This document shows, piece after piece, positions 38,312 through 52,033 of a stretch of DNA of 64,000 bases (position 1 is the stretch's first letter; the number at the start of each line of letters is the position of its first letter). The stretch spans positions 90,924-154,923 of the forward strand of contig MNCI01027277.1 of assembly GCA_015680685.1 (NCBI GenBank), given 5' to 3'. The stretch comes from Gnetum montanum. Taxonomy: Eukaryota > Streptophyta > Gnetopsida > Gnetales > Gnetaceae. Made by a program: the position numbers and the translations under genes. A model generated the notes under the pieces. That model was not told the DNA's origin. It did no database searches and saw nothing but the letters and a program-made list of their open reading frames with translations.

Positions 38312-40250
38312 ATCATGTCTCCTTCTTCTTATGAGAGTGCTTCACTACCTAGGTTTGACACTAGGAACAATCGGAGGCAGAGTGTACAAGATAGTCTACC
38401 AGTACCCCAATAGTTTCACTTGGTATATGCTCATCTTGATGAGTATATACCAGACTTTACCTTTATCCTCCACTAGAATGAACAACTGTGTTGGTGTGAT
38501 TTAGAAGGTAACATAGTGTTACCTCCCAATCGCTCAATTCCAAGCATGCTTTTTCGTGCTCTCACATGAATTGGTATGCATCACTTACAATTGAAGTACA
38601 CTATGCATGAACAAGATTTGAGGAATTATTGACTCATAGAGGCACAACACCAAAGGGACCTATAACAAGAGAGACATTACAAATTTATGAAGGGAAAGTG
38701 ATCTCAAGATGTCCCATATGTCCTAAGTGAAAAAAAGGATGGTGAACTTACCTTGGAAGGTTTTCCAAAAAATGATGTTCCTCTCATTAACTTCGGTCAA
38801 GGACTAGTATATCAAAACCTTCACTCAACTATTCATAATTCAAGTTCTAATACCAACGGACACAAAGGATCCGAAAAAGGAACACAAACATGTGACAATG
38901 ATGGACATTCTGATCATGACCACGACTGAGGTCGCAACCACCAAAGAGAAGATGATAGGCACTGTCATGGTACTAGTCCTCCTTCCTCTTCACCTTCATC
39001 ATCTCCTTCCCCCTCTTCTTTGGGATTTGAATGTAGTTGCAAAGGGAAAGATCATGAGCATAAGGGTAAGTGAAATAGAGATCATAGACAAAATAGTCGA
39101 GAAAGGGAATGAAGGCTTTCCAAAGAGACACATCATGAAAGAAGGGAGAGTAGGGAACAATATAGGCATCATAGACACCATAGACAATACAATCACGATG
39201 AACCCATACTTGCCACCCAAAGTATGTTAGATATATCAGAGGCCATTAGAATCCCAATAAGACATCAAAAAGATGATAGGATCAAAAGACTAGACATGAA
39301 TAACATTCCAAGATTTGAAGGGGGACACAATGCTAATCCTCAAAGTCATTTACAAGCATTCCATGATGCATTTGCCTTACAAAACATAGAAAATGAGTGG
39401 CATAAACTAAAGTTATTTCCATGAACACTGATCAAGAAAGTGGAAAGTTGGTACCAATCCTTAGAACTAAAATCCATCCATCAATATAGTACTATGTTAG
39501 AGCTATTCAATGAGAAGTATCAAATGTACTCCTGAGTGTCCAACTTGCATAAGCAAATCCAAGGATAGAAAAAAAAAGACACAAACCCTTGGATGCTACC
39601 ATGGGCTGATATTATACGTTATTACATTGTTGTCCTAGCCATGGTTACTCACAAAAGGAACAACTACGCCATCTCGTAGATGGGCTTCGGTACAAAACAT
39701 GAAGAACCGTTGGGACTTATGGCTAAAGAAGGCTATTCGAGCTTAGAGCCCACCAAAGACAAAGATTGTTGGAGCAAGATTCCAAGGAGGAAGGCAAGTT
39801 AAGGAAAAGAGAAAGTGTAGAGGAGTATAATACAGATCCTTCCCTCTAAAAGAAGGAAATTGGATTTTGTGAAGATGAAAAAGAATCACCACTTGAGGAA
39901 TTGGTGAATAAAAAGAACTTTCCCATTCAAAACTTTGCATCATAAGTATCAAAAAAGGTAGATCAAATGTGGAACTCCCTAGATGATAAATTTCAAACCA
40001 TTCTAAAAATACTAGAGGAGTTTATAGAGCAAAGTAGTGACCGTGAGAGAATGAGAAAGAAAGAAGTTGAGTATGCATGTAACAAGGGTAAGGGCAAAGT
40101 TGCCATCATTGAAGAGGTTGTGAATTTGGACACAAACAATGATGGCAGATGTGAGATATGCCAATATGACCATCCTAAAGGATGTTTCCTAGTAGTTTCA
40201 CATCTGAAAAAGTCTAGGGTGCATGCACAAAATCCATGATTAAATAGATG
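38312..40250 (+). pseudogene. gag: gag of element D, decayed
   Basis: The start ATGTCTCCTTCTTCTTATG matches the ATG region of element E at 51178. The capsid core is at 39260-39540: IPRFEGG, HLQAFHDAFALQNIENEWHK, ESWYQSLELKSIHQY and FNEKYQMYS, following the retrotransposon gag pattern. TGA at 39422-39424 and TGA at 39533-39535 break it. A lysine-rich C-terminal stretch with a possible zinc-binding CEICQYDHPKG lies at 40153-40185. Confidence 0.72.
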
Positions 40251-40949
40251 ATAAGCACCTAAAGGGTTACCTTATCCTTAAGGTAACCCAAGGCAGTTCC
40301 ACCAACCCTTAGCATATTATCTGAGTGGAGCCCCACCACAACTGAATGAATAGGATCAACAATGGCAATACCCACAATCATGGGGGATGTCACTACCACA
40401 TCAACAATACCCTTACCATCAACATGATCCATATGGGTATTACGTTCAGCAAAAGATCTCTCCACGTGACTCTACTAGTCACATTGCTTCTCAGCCTCAC
40501 TACTAGATTCACAAGTATTATATAACTCCTCCTAGGAGTTATGTTCCACATATGTACTATCATTCTCATTTTACTACACCTCTTTCACCCTTAGCTCCAT
40601 TACCACCTGCTCCAACTATGTAGGGTGAGCTTCTTGCATAGCCATAGCAAAATAACACTACAAGGGTTGTCAATCCTCAACATCCTATTGGTTTGGACAA
40701 CTGATCAAAGAAAATATCTTTCTTTAGAACTAATAATCCAACCAAGTCCTTACAACCACAAGAGGCTAACTCTCCAAACGCCTCACCACCATTCAAATCT
40801 TCAGAGCTTCCTTCGAACTAGAGATTGCACTCAATGCACACTATCATGTTAACTCACACCATCACTGATTAAATCAAAATTGGTGATCTTCCAAGGAAAT
40901 TCTTTTATCCTAGAAGTCCTCTTATATATTTACAAATTACTGAGAATGA

Positions 40950-41350
40950 GCCTTGAAAAGATCTTTTGGATTCAAGTTTTGGTATTAACTTAATCTCTTA
41001 AGAAATGTACCAAGCCTACAACCTACCTCCACTAAAAAAGAGTAACATTAGTTTAGAGTTGGCTGACCAATCCATCACTATCCCATTAGGACTAGTGGAA
41101 GACATTGTCACCACTATTTGTGGATGGTCATATCTAGTCGATTTCCTAGTGATTCAAGTGAAAAATTGTAAGGGGGACTTCCCAATCATAATGGGAAGAG
41201 CATGGCTAAGCACAATTGATGTGTGCCTAGGAATACATGATATTTCTCTAGAAATATCAAAAGAAAATACATTTGGAAATATTGAGAAGAAGAAAGTTCC
41301 ATGCATCAGATACAGTGACATAGGATGTAATTGCATGCAGAAGTCCTAGT
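40950..41350 (+). pseudogene. Protease of element D, decayed
   Basis: LLDSSFGINLIS (about 40963-41000) is a damaged active site in which G of D-S-G is lost. Downstream ELADQSITIPLGLVEDI and PIIMGRAWLSTID match the Athila protease C-terminal half (LADxSI, GxxED, IILGRPFL). TAA at 40999-41001 and other changes make it inactive. Confidence 0.68.
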
Positions 41351-41599
41351 TTGTACAATGTTTAACACTACCTACATGAAACTAGTGTGCACAAATAATT
41401 GACATACAAAGATTCCTATATGCAATAGCCATAAGATAGGAAGGCACCCAATGGCTAACAGCTGGCTGAGACAGCAATTTAACTCTATGCATGGAACCAA
41501 CTGAGAGCTTAGCTTGTGCCTATAACAATAGCATAGATACATTAGAGTAAGTCCATCATCAACTTTCAAGTCCTGACATTGAAAATATCAACTATGGGA

Positions 41600-43250
41600 A
41601 GTTGGAAATTACTAACGAGTTTAAGAAAGAGCTCCTTGAGTTAAAACTATTATCCACTAGTATGGATTACACATTTCTCATGAATGGAAAACTAGTAATC
41701 ATCAATGCTAAGCTCACTCCTCAACAAAAAGAAAGATTGCTGAAGATGGTAAACAAATGGTTGAAAGCCTTTTCTTGGTCATATCTTGAATTAATTAGAA
41801 TAGATCCTAGCATATGCCAACATAGAATTTACACTGATCCCTCCATGAAGCCTCAATGACAACCACAAAGGCGACTAAACCCAAAGCTTAAGCAAGTGAT
41901 TAAAGAAGAAATTGAACAACTTCTAAAAGCCAAGTTCATCTACCCTATTGCTAACAGTGAATGGGTTAGTCCATTAGTCATTGTCCCTAGAAAGGAAGGT
42001 AAATTGAGGGTGTGCATAGACTTTAGGCTGTTAAACATGGCAACATTTAAAGACCATTTTCCATTGTCATTCATTGACCAAGTCTTAGATACCATTATAG
42101 AGCATTGCTATTATAGTTTTTTGGATGGTTACAATGGGTACAATCAAATTCAAATAATACTAGAAGACAAAGACAAGACTACATTCACAAATATTTGGGG
42201 GACATTTGCATATAGGCAAATGCCATTTGTCTTGTGCAATGCCCTAGCAACCTTTCAATATCTGGTTCTAAGTATATTTCAACAGCAAATAGGGAATGGT
42301 ATGGAGGTCTTTATGGATAATTTCTCTACTTATGAAGCAAACTTTAAATAAGCATTAGACCAATTAGAAAATGTACTAAAACAATGTGTAGAAACTAAAC
42401 TAAGGCTCAATTGGTAAAAAAAGCCACTTAATGGTCCAAGAGGGCATTGTATTAGGGCATAAAATTTCACAAATAGGGATGGAGGTAGATCCTAACAAAA
42501 TCAAAGTCATCAAAGGAATCACTCATCAACTTGAAACTATAAAAGATGTCTAATCATTCCTTGGACATATTGGCTATTATAGATGCTTCATCAAGAACTT
42601 TTTGAAGATTGCAAAACCATTGGTAGAATTAATGAAGAAGGACATATCCTTTGAATGGACCAAGGAATGTGAGCTAGCTTTCCAAACCTTGAAGCAGAAG
42701 CTCGTAAAAACACCCATTCTACAAGCTCCTGACTAGTCTAGACCATTCCACAAAATGATTGATGCATCCAACTTTGCTTTAGAAGCCATACTTACATAGT
42801 TAGATGATCAAAAATGATCCTATTACATTCAAAATGCAAATCAAAGTATTGATGGTGCACAACTCAACTACACCACAATAGAAAAAGAGCTAATGGCTGT
42901 GGTGTTTGCACTAGAAAAATTTAGGCACTATGTATTGGGATATAAGATATTTGTACACACAAATCATAGTGTAATACGGTTCATAATGAATAAACTGATG
43001 GTAAGCCCTTGCATCATACAATGGCTTGTGATCTTACAAAAGGTTGTTCTTACAATGATCACTTGTAAAGGCACCAAAAATGTTATTGCTAATCATTTAT
43101 CTCGGTTACGATGGGACAATAAAGAGGACAAATATCCAATTTTTGACCACTTCCTTAATGAACTCCTATTTACAGGTGTAATAAATAATCAATTAACCAT
43201 AGATACAAATTGGCATAGTAGCAGTCTTACCTATCTTTTCACATAGAAAA
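41600..43250 (+). pseudogene. pol: Reverse transcriptase and RNase H of element D, decayed
   Basis: A 151-codon open stretch at 41896-42351 has SEWVSPLVIVPRKEGKLRVC, KDHFPLSFIDQVLD, SFLDGYNGYNQI and FMDNFSTYE. The last is the FMDD catalytic box with Asp changed to Asn. The connection and RNase H continue to 43250 with TIEKELMAVVFALEKFRHYV and NVIANHLSRL. Stops at 41858 and 42349 and a frameshift near 42415 break it. Confidence 0.82.
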
Positions 43251-43379
43251 TACCACAAGGGCTAGACGTTAAAAAAATAATAGTTTCTTCACCGAGCCAA
43301 ATATTTCATGGAAATCAATCAACACCTTTATAAGGTATGTCCTAATGGCCTGGTTCAATTGTGTGTTTCCAATGTAGAT

Positions 43380-44140
43380 CAATTGTGAGTTCTCCAAGAT
43401 GCTCATGAGGGCCCTTGTGAGGGTCATTATGCTAGGAGATGAATGACCATTAAAATCTTGCTTACAAGATATTATTAGCCTACATTGTTCTGGGACACTC
43501 ATCATTTCATCCAATCTTGTGAACACTACCAACATGATGGGGGAATGACTGCTAGAATGGAAGATCCACAACAATGGATTCAACACTTCAAATCCTTTGA
43601 AAAATGGGGAATTGATTTTATGGGACCTATTACACCAATGCCCAATGGAAAAGCATNGAAACATTAGCAAATATAGGCGAGACTGGAGCACCAAACTGAA
43701 CGGTGCTCTTTGGGCATACTTCTTCACATGGAAACTCCCTATAGGCTATTCTCCCTATGAGTTAGTGTATAGTAAACTTCCAACACTTCCTATCCAAGTT
43801 GAGCTCTGTACATTATCTACAACATGTGACTTCAACCTTAACCTTAGTCTAGCATAGAAAGAACAGTTAATGAACCTTAACTTGCTAGATGAAAATCAAT
43901 TAGCCACCCTGTCATCCAACGAATTACACAAGGCCTTCAACATGCAACGTCATGACCTAAGAATTAGGAAAGTTACATATCAACTAGGAGATAAGGTTCT
44001 TTATTGGAATCCTGCATATGTACCACAAACGAACTAAATTTCAAACATTGTGGGAAGGACCTTATATCATTTATGAAAATTTTGCTTCAGGGGCCATGAT
44101 AATCTATAAACCTAAAAGCTTAGATAGGAAATTATTAATC
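43380..44140 (+). pseudogene. Integrase of element D, core missing at an assembly N
   Basis: The N-terminal zinc region and the first part of the core are present (HHFIQSCEHYQHDGG; KWGIDFMGPITPMPNGKA). After the N at 43657 the sequence resumes at RRDWSTKLNGALWAYFFTW, past the second catalytic Asp and near the Glu. Roughly 100 codons are missing, either deleted or lost in the gap. Confidence 0.75.
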
Positions 44141-46192
44141 AACATATAGCAAACCAAACCTTTCCATGAGCCTAAAATGGCCAATACTAACACTACCTCT
44201 GTTGATGGACAACCTTTCTCATTATTTCAGATCTCCTCCTTCCAACTCAGTCATGGGGGAGATGGCTACCAATGATAATCATTCTAAGCCCTCCGTTTCC
44301 TTTATATTTTTTATTTTACACATTCTTCATCTTTACTTATTTTTTGTTTCACACCATCATTAACATTTTTACTATTTCTTTCTCTGTTACATTTTGTTTG
44401 AATTACTCTCACTCGTTGTATAATAAGTGCCCATGATGGTGGATTGTACTATAATGGTGTTGACTACTAATGTTTAGTTTTTACTTTTGAATTTTAATGT
44501 TGATGCTAAGATACAGGTTCTTTTGATAAAATAGGCAATGAGTCCACATCATCCATTCATCCATACAACTCTATGGTCTCCCTTTCTTTTGGAAATGTAT
44601 TGTCCCTTTCTCTAAGAAAACTTATTAATGAATTAGTGGCTTGGTATTCTTCAAACCAAGGGAGGATTCAAATGGATTGAAAAGGGTGTGACTTCAAGGG
44701 GATTTGATGCTTTTGTGTTGGTTATTCTCTTGGGTACTTGGAGATGTTTTTCATAGGTTTTCTGCCATTTCGCTATTGACCAATATCAAGAAGTTAACTA
44801 AATCAAATAAGTCTTTGCATGGTGTGCTTTCAACTCAAAAAAAAAAAAAAAACTAGTGGAAATTTAAAGCACACCCCTTAGACATAATAAAGAAACATGG
44901 GATACAAGTACTGGTTATGGCATTGGAAAGACATGTTACCCATGCCTGAAGGTTTCCTCTAACTAAGGCCCTTTCTCACTTCCTACTCCTTTGTTCTTCT
45001 CTTGTTGGAATGATAGTTTCTCCATCAAAGAATTCTTGTTACTTTAGGAGGATAGGTTGGTCAAGTGTGTTGATGCAAGGTCATTGGATGTGGTTAGTCT
45101 ATATCTGGATTTGGATAGAATATATTAAGTCTCCTTAACCACACAATACACATGGGACTTTACACAACCTTAATTTTGGGGATCCCATTCCATTCTCTCT
45201 TTTCTTTTCTTTCCATATTTCTTCCCATATTCCACCTCATTGCAAGTTTTATGATTAGTCTACATCTTAGTTGATGCATTGCTATTCTTTGGTAAACTCT
45301 TGTGGGTAAGTTCTTAACCATTGTCTCCATATGTCATTCCTAGAGCCTATGTACTCTTTGGTTTATGGGTTTGTTAGGGCATAAAGGGCATGAGCTTGCT
45401 TTGGGAAGGATCCACTAGCATTCCTTTTTGGTGCACTTCTTAAGCTCTTTCCCTTAAACATTTCTTGCAATCAACTATTTCTTGTTTCACACCATCCATG
45501 ACATCTATCTTTGTTTTTTATTTTATTGGCTTTACCATTGATTATTTCTCTCATCTTTCTTGTTTTTTTGTTCCACCCTATTACTACCAAAGGTTTACTC
45601 TTAGTTATGGGGACCTATTGCAAATTTTTCCATTTCATTACTTATCTCACCCCTACACCTTGGGTAGTTATTAGTTACAAACCTCTAACCCAGTATCTGC
45701 CATACCCACAACCTAGCCAAGGTTTTTCATATTGAGGCAAGGTATCAATTACATTATATCTTATCTATCCTTGTTAATTCATGACTATGTTCTGTGTGTA
45801 GATGGTGCTCACATGAACAATGGACAGGGATAGGAGGGAGCACTTAGGATGGACTGGAGCAAAAAGAATTTACGTAGGGAAGAAGCTTGATCATGTGGCC
45901 ATGGATGAACAATGGTGTGCACATTTTTGACATTGGCAACAACACACCTCATTTTCTTTTCTCTCTCTCTCTTCAAGCTATCAAATGAGGGTCTACATGT
46001 CATCTATGTACAGTGTTCACCACAATGGTTATGAACATCAATGTTGTAATATGGTTTTCCATCTATTCATTGGGCACTTTGTGTCTATCATTCCATGTCA
46101 CTATCAATTTTCATTTAGTCACTAATCCCATACCTTCCCAATATTTTGTGAGGAACTCGAGGACAAGTTTTCATTTAGTTGTGGGGCTATGA
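44141..46192 (+). other. 3' internal region of element D, no gene recognised
   Basis: Athila elements often carry an env-like ORF here. I see only short hydrophobic fragments and no convincing frame. The right end, GGAACTCGAGGACAAG... TTGTGGGGCTATGA, is the polypurine-tract region before the 3' LTR. Confidence 0.5.
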
Positions 46193-47003
46193 TGAGTCCC
46201 GATATCAGACCCTCGATATCGAATACATGATATCGGAGTGGCCAAAGCGATATCAGGCATGCGATGTTGAAACTTGTCTCATCACCTATAAATAAGAGAC
46301 AAGGGCATTTGATTTCATAGTTAGTTTCTTAGTCCCTTAGTTGAAATTTTATTGTTTTCCCTTTCTAGAGTTAGAATTATTTCTAAGTGTCCATAGTAGG
46401 AGTCATATAGTGAATAGATCTTTGTTCGAGCATTGTGTACCTAAGCACACCTTGTGATTGAAAATAAAGATGAACTTTATGATAAACCTTGCAATATTTA
46501 AAATAGCTTAATTATTGCATTTCATGTTATTTACTATTATTTGATGCTTTCAATAGTTAATTGATGTTATTTCTATTGAATTCTTAATTATTACTTATCA
46601 ATGAATTAGCACACTTAGTACTACCACTTCGAGCATACGTTGAATGCTTCGTAACCTAGTAATGACAAGCATTTGGTAACCCCAATAGTGTTACACTAGT
46701 TCAGGATGTGTCCAGAAAGTGGGAACGGATGCTGGTGTTAGGACTAGTTAGGGCATAGTTAATTAGTTAAATCAAATTAGTTACTCAATTATTTCATTTC
46801 TCCATTTTAAGCACTAGTAACATAAAACATAAAAAACATAAAAATCATATACCTCAAGTTTACTTAACCATATAATTGTGCCTTACAAATAAGCTTGGGA
46901 AGACAATGATCGCATAACCCATCCTTGTTTTGTGTAATCACATATGCACTTAATCCTTGGAGTTCGACTGGATCATGCGTGAATGCTTGTATTCGTATGG
47001 TTG
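46193..47003 (+). repeat. 3' LTR of element D, cut at an assembly N
   Basis: Starts TGAGTCCCGATATC and follows the 5' LTR to ATGGTTG at 47003, with clear divergence and a 40-bp insertion near 46555 (TTGATGTTATTTCTATTG). The last 30 bp of the LTR are absent after the N. Confidence 0.83.
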
Positions 47004-47004
47004 N

Positions 47005-50000
47005 TTAACTAACTTACTTATGTCATTAAGATTACTTTGTATTTTTACATTTTACCATAAGCCTTTTTGCAAAGAGATGCATAATACTTCATTGAATATA
47101 AATTTAATTGATTGTAATGGCCTTATACAATGATTAGAGTAACAACACTATTATGGCAATTATTAGACCTAGGGTGAAAAAAATTGCCTAGACTAGAAAC
47201 CCATGAAAAGAGATTTGAGCTTGTTTAATCAACTCCATCATCATGATGGAAAGTAAATTGCACCTAAAGAGAAAGTTTACTTTTAGTTTAATAATTGGAG
47301 ATTTGTGGCTTTGTCATGATACACCATATGAACTATTCAATTATTTAATATCATACATATTTATTTCATAGTTAAAGTAGGACCACATCAACATTTTTTT
47401 CCTATAACACAATGTAATGTTTCCATTTGGCCTATTCAATCTACAATGTAATAGCTTTCATTCATATTGAAATCACATGACAATTATTTTAGGAGCCATT
47501 CCCTTTCAAAATTCAAACTAAACTAAAATAATAAAACAAGCATGATTTCTTTCATTATCATTAATTTTTAATAATGTCATTTTTTTATTCTTTTAGTTTT
47601 TAAGCATTGTGTTAAAAATGATTAATAAAGGACATTACATAATTGTTATTCTTTACTTAAACAAATTGAATTCTCTTTAAGCATATTTTTCACCTAATGT
47701 GTGGTACATGACTATCTTCGGAAAGAGCATACAAATTTCTTTAGTAGGCCTTTATCGACAAAATTCCAAAAAAAATTCTATCTATTTCTACAAGCAGCAA
47801 AAATTTAAAATCAAAAATACTTAAACTTGGAAAATCAAAAACTTGATATTGTATCCTCTATTTTATCATTTCAAGCATGTACCACTATTATAGTGACAAA
47901 AGCTGTGATGAAAATTAATTTTTATATTATTTAAATATTTGTTCTTGGGACCCATCCTTGGAATGATGGATGATGGCCATAAAAAAGTAGTGGTACATAT
48001 ATTTTTCCATAATGCATGCTCACATGCCATGTACCTAAATATGCACATGAAAGTAGCATTAAAGACATAATAACAAAATTTGTATGCGCTTCCAGGTTTC
48101 CCTATTAGGATTTTGTGCTTAGAATCTGCTGTAGTCATTTTGTTGATCTGGTTTGGAAAATATACCTAGATATTTACTTCCAGCACGTATCGTTATCGTT
48201 TATTTTTTCACCGAAATGCACGATAACTTTTACGTATAAAATATATAGTGTATATAAATATTTGTAAAATCTGAAATTTTAACTGAGTGACATACTGTCG
48301 ATCATGTCTCCCGACTTGCCTTTGTGACCATTAGATGGAGAGACATCCCCAGGACTTTTTAACGTGATGCATGATTCTTGACGTACGTCCTTTACACCAG
48401 ATCGTTAACTACGTTGATAGTAAACTTTTTATTACGTTGATAATGAACAAGTAACAACTCTAATACGTTTTATCGACAAAGCAATAATATTCTTGGAACC
48501 AAGTACCATTTATGCAAAAGGGTAACGATCCTTTTTTAATAACTTTTTTACGGTTGTAGATTGCAGCCATATACTCTTCACAAAGCATAATATACGTTTC
48601 CGTTTTGCTGGCGGGAAGGAGCTTTGAACTAAACCTGCTTGAAACGATACACTTCTGAGGAGCAGAGGAGCAAATGCACCGTATAAATTATTCAAATGAG
48701 CAAGGTCGGTCCTTTATTTAACGTTATAATACACACAGATTTATGGAACATTTCAATAATTTATGTAGGTTTGTAAAATCATAAAATAAAAATTATTTGA
48801 AATTTTTTTAAAATGTAAAATTTTAAAAACAATTTTAGTTTAATAGGATTAAGAAAACCTTAATTTAAAAGCAAATTACTTAATAAGTACTAGTGTTTAG
48901 CACTTGTGCATAATTACTAGACCAAGAATAGGATCTTATTGTTGATTATGTGGTGGTTGAAATAAGTAGATGGCTTAAAATTCTTGATGAAGGAAAAATT
49001 TGTTTACTATGTAATCAATATAATATCAAAGAAAAACACCACACTTGATGAGTGGTAGGCAAATAATTGCTGCTAGGTTACCACACTTGATGGATTACCA
49101 GAAGATATGTGTTATGCTCAAAAATAGTTGTACCTATAGCACCATAACTATTATGCATATAATTATAAATGATTAATTAAATGCATGGGAAATTAAGCAT
49201 TTAAAATAATTTCATGGAAAATAAATTGTATTGAAAGAAAATTCTATGCTATGTCAAAGTGCTGTAATGGAATAAGATAGTCTCAATCATTATTGTTGGT
49301 CTTGAAATGTATCTAAGTACATAGTGTTGGGATTTGAAAAATGAATCCCTTAATGAAAACTTTGAAACTTTGAAAATATTTAAAGAAAATATTCAAAACT
49401 TGGTTTACCACAAGTTGTGGTTTTTGAAGTTCATGGTGTTAAAAAATGTTCAAAAATTTTAAAAGTTGTGGTATGTTCACCATGATAATGGCATAGGGAC
49501 ATGGAAGAAACGTCTACCTTTATTCTAATAAATTTTTGAATTGGTATACCTTTTATAAACAAATTTTTTTTGATAAAATAGTTTCAAATCAAAAATACTT
49601 TGGATAATCATGAAAGGTAGACAAATATTTAAATTATTTATTTTAAATAATCTCTATATTAATTTTGGTTGAGAAGCCAACTAACAATCATAAATCAATA
49701 ATAATAAATAATATTCCATCTATAATGCTTTGGGGAGAGCCTATTCATAACACTAAATAATATTTTAGTTTTGCATTATATGTATGTGCTAGAACTTTTT
49801 ATACTATCATGCTTGCCAATTTTACGTATGTGTATTCATCAAAAAAATAAACTATATAGCTAGGTATCTCTAATAAATAATTTTATATATATGCATGTAG
49901 AGGAGTTGGTAAGTACGTATATCTTTCTTTACGAGAATAAAGAAGATTCTTTAGAACAAATTATAGATATATATCATAAATATATAACTAAGCTAGCTTT

Positions 50001-50339
50001 AGCCTAGTTTTCTTAGTGTATTCTAAAATAATATTCAAATAATATATTTTAATAGATATCTTGCTAATATCTTGTCCACCTTTTTGAAATCCCTTAAGCA
50101 TTCCAAACTCATCAAAAAGGCATTTTTGCATCTCAACATTCCCATGTCTCTAAAATGTTATGACACATATGTTATAAATTGTAATTGAATAGGGAAAATT
50201 CTTTTTCTTAAAAAAAATCTCTATACATGCTCAAATATTTCAATTTTATAATAGTTCCTTCCTTAACGATAATGATTCAAACTAGAAGTATATGAAAGTG
50301 AAGCTTCCTAGCTACAAACATAAGGTAAGGTAAAAGTAT
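47005..50339. other. AT-rich stretch without recognised genes
   Basis: Nothing coding was recognised. About 48890-49350 resembles the minus-strand Athila-like LTRs (GGTTACCACACTTGATGG, GTTATGCTCAAAAATAGTTG, then GATTAATTAAATGCAT) and is probably another LTR scrap. The stretch 48290-48700 has more CpG than its surroundings but no readable gene. Confidence 0.45.
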
Positions 50340-52033
50340 TAAAGTCTTGATTCTAGAAGTGCACACAGCAAGAGTCATTGAGTGTATGGATCTTTATTCC
50401 AACACAGTTGTACCTAAGCACGATAGTGTGTGTGGCAATAAAATGAGCTTTATGATCAAACCTTGTAGCACCTTGGCTAGAATAATTATTTTATTTATGC
50501 ATTTAATATTTTGTGCAATTTCCTTTAATGCTTCTAAGTAATTAAGCTAAATTAAGCTAGCTAGATTAAATAGCAATTAATTAAGCACATAAATACAACT
50601 ACTTTGAGCATGTGCATGATGCTTGGTAATCCCAGCAATGCTTAATGTTTAGTAACCTAGTGGCATTATATGTGTTCAGGATGTGCATAGAAAGTGGGAT
50701 TAGATACTTGTGTTAGGATAGTTAGTTATTAATTAGCAATTAGATTAGTTAAATTGGTTCATAAATTATGTTTCAACTTGTTGTTAATCATAGATGAATA
50801 AAAGATAAAATAATAAAAATCATGTGACTTAATTACACTTAACCGTACAACTAAGCTCCACAAGTGTAGTTAGGAAGACAATGATTGTCACGATTAGATT
50901 TCATGTCTGGGAACTAGTGTACCTAGGAATTTAAGCTCTACAGAATTTGACTAGATCACATGTGAATGCTTGTGATTCATATGGTTGGGTGTAGGGGTAC
51001 CTTAACACTCATCATTGGCATTGTTGCCATGGGGCTTTAGTTTGTTACATGTGCCATCTAGGACTTAGTGAAAAATTATTTAACATTGTTGGAGTGAGTC
51101 ATAAAGTCATATCATATATCAAAATAACTACAACAATTATAAGAAAGCACACTACATTTCTTGTTTTCTAATACAAGATGTCTTCTTCTCATAGGAGTGA
51201 TTCTTCATCCATGTCTGACAGAGAAAATCAGTAGGTGTCCCAAAAATATAGAGTGGTATATGCTCATCCTAATGAATATGTACTCAATGTCACCTTCATC
51301 CTACACCATTAGATGGAGGACAACAATTTCACATTGTGTTATCACTCGATTAATCAATTCCTATGATACTCCAACAAACTTTGATGCAGTTGGACATCCA
51401 AGTGCTTCATGTTGAATATGTTGTGCAGTATAGTGACACTAGGGATTATCATCCCATTGATGCATAGTGTATGAGAGATCAATAGTTAGAGTAGTTTTAC
51501 AAGTCTATAAAGGGGAAGTGGTCTAATGATTCTCTATTCTTGATGTACTAAAAATATGGTGAAGAATCCTTCTTTGAGGGTTTTCCATATAGAGATGCTC
51601 CTCTCTTTGACTTTAGTGAAGGAGGTCAAAACCAAAACTTGTAGTCCATGATACGCAATCTTGGTTCTAGCAAGAACTTGTCCCATGACAAATAGAGATC
51701 GAAAGAGGAGAGTCATGGCAGGGATGTAGGCAAGTAGCATGATTGTGGCCACAACCATCAAAGAGAAGGTGGCAAGCACCGTGATGATGCTAGTCCTCCT
51801 TCCTCTTCACCTTCATCATCATCTTCTTCCTCTTCTAGCTCTAAACAAAACTATAGGAGGTGTGATTGTGATGGAGGTGATTAATGGGATTGAAATGATC
51901 ATAGGGACTATCGAGCAAGTTAAGACCTAGGGTGCAAGCATTTAGGAGAGGTCTATCCCCATGAACAAAGGGGTAGCAGAGGACATTATCAGCACTAAGA
52001 TTATGGCTATGATAAGCTTTTCTAACTACCCGA
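50340..52033 (+). mobile_element. Athila-like element, 5' part only, interrupted by copy B (element E)
   Basis: LTR remnant 50340-51014 shares GGATCTTTATT, GTACCTAAGCAC and AAACCTTG blocks with D. Primer site TGGCATTGTTGCCATGGGG at 51016. Gag start at 51178 (ATGTCTTCTTCTCATAGGAG) and a gag N-terminal region up to 51950 resemble 38312-39060 in D. The element ends at 52033, where copy B LTR begins. Its remainder should lie to the right of the window. Confidence 0.75.

Larger units (their letters stand above)
37373..47003 (+). mobile_element. Athila-like Ty3/gypsy element with both LTRs (element D)
   Basis: 5' LTR 37373-38176, primer site 38178-38195, gag about 38312-40250, protease 40950-41350, RT 41600-42420, RNase H 42640-43130, integrase 43380-44140, non-coding 3' part, 3' LTR 46193-47003. 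The RT block GTFAYRQMPFVLCNALATFQ and the integrase block LNGALWAYFFTWKLPIGYSP are close to Athila sequences. All genes carry stops. The 3' LTR is cut by an assembly N at 47004, so the right target-site copy cannot be read. Confidence 0.85.

Noticed and set aside
44166-45735. Possible env-like gene of element D
   Set aside because: Only short hydrophobic pieces in changing frames. No signal peptide plus ectodomain plus anchor order could be read.
47866-48695. Two short minus-strand open frames in the AT-rich stretch
   Set aside because: 61-90 codons, no motif, no splice context and no second copy. Could be chance.
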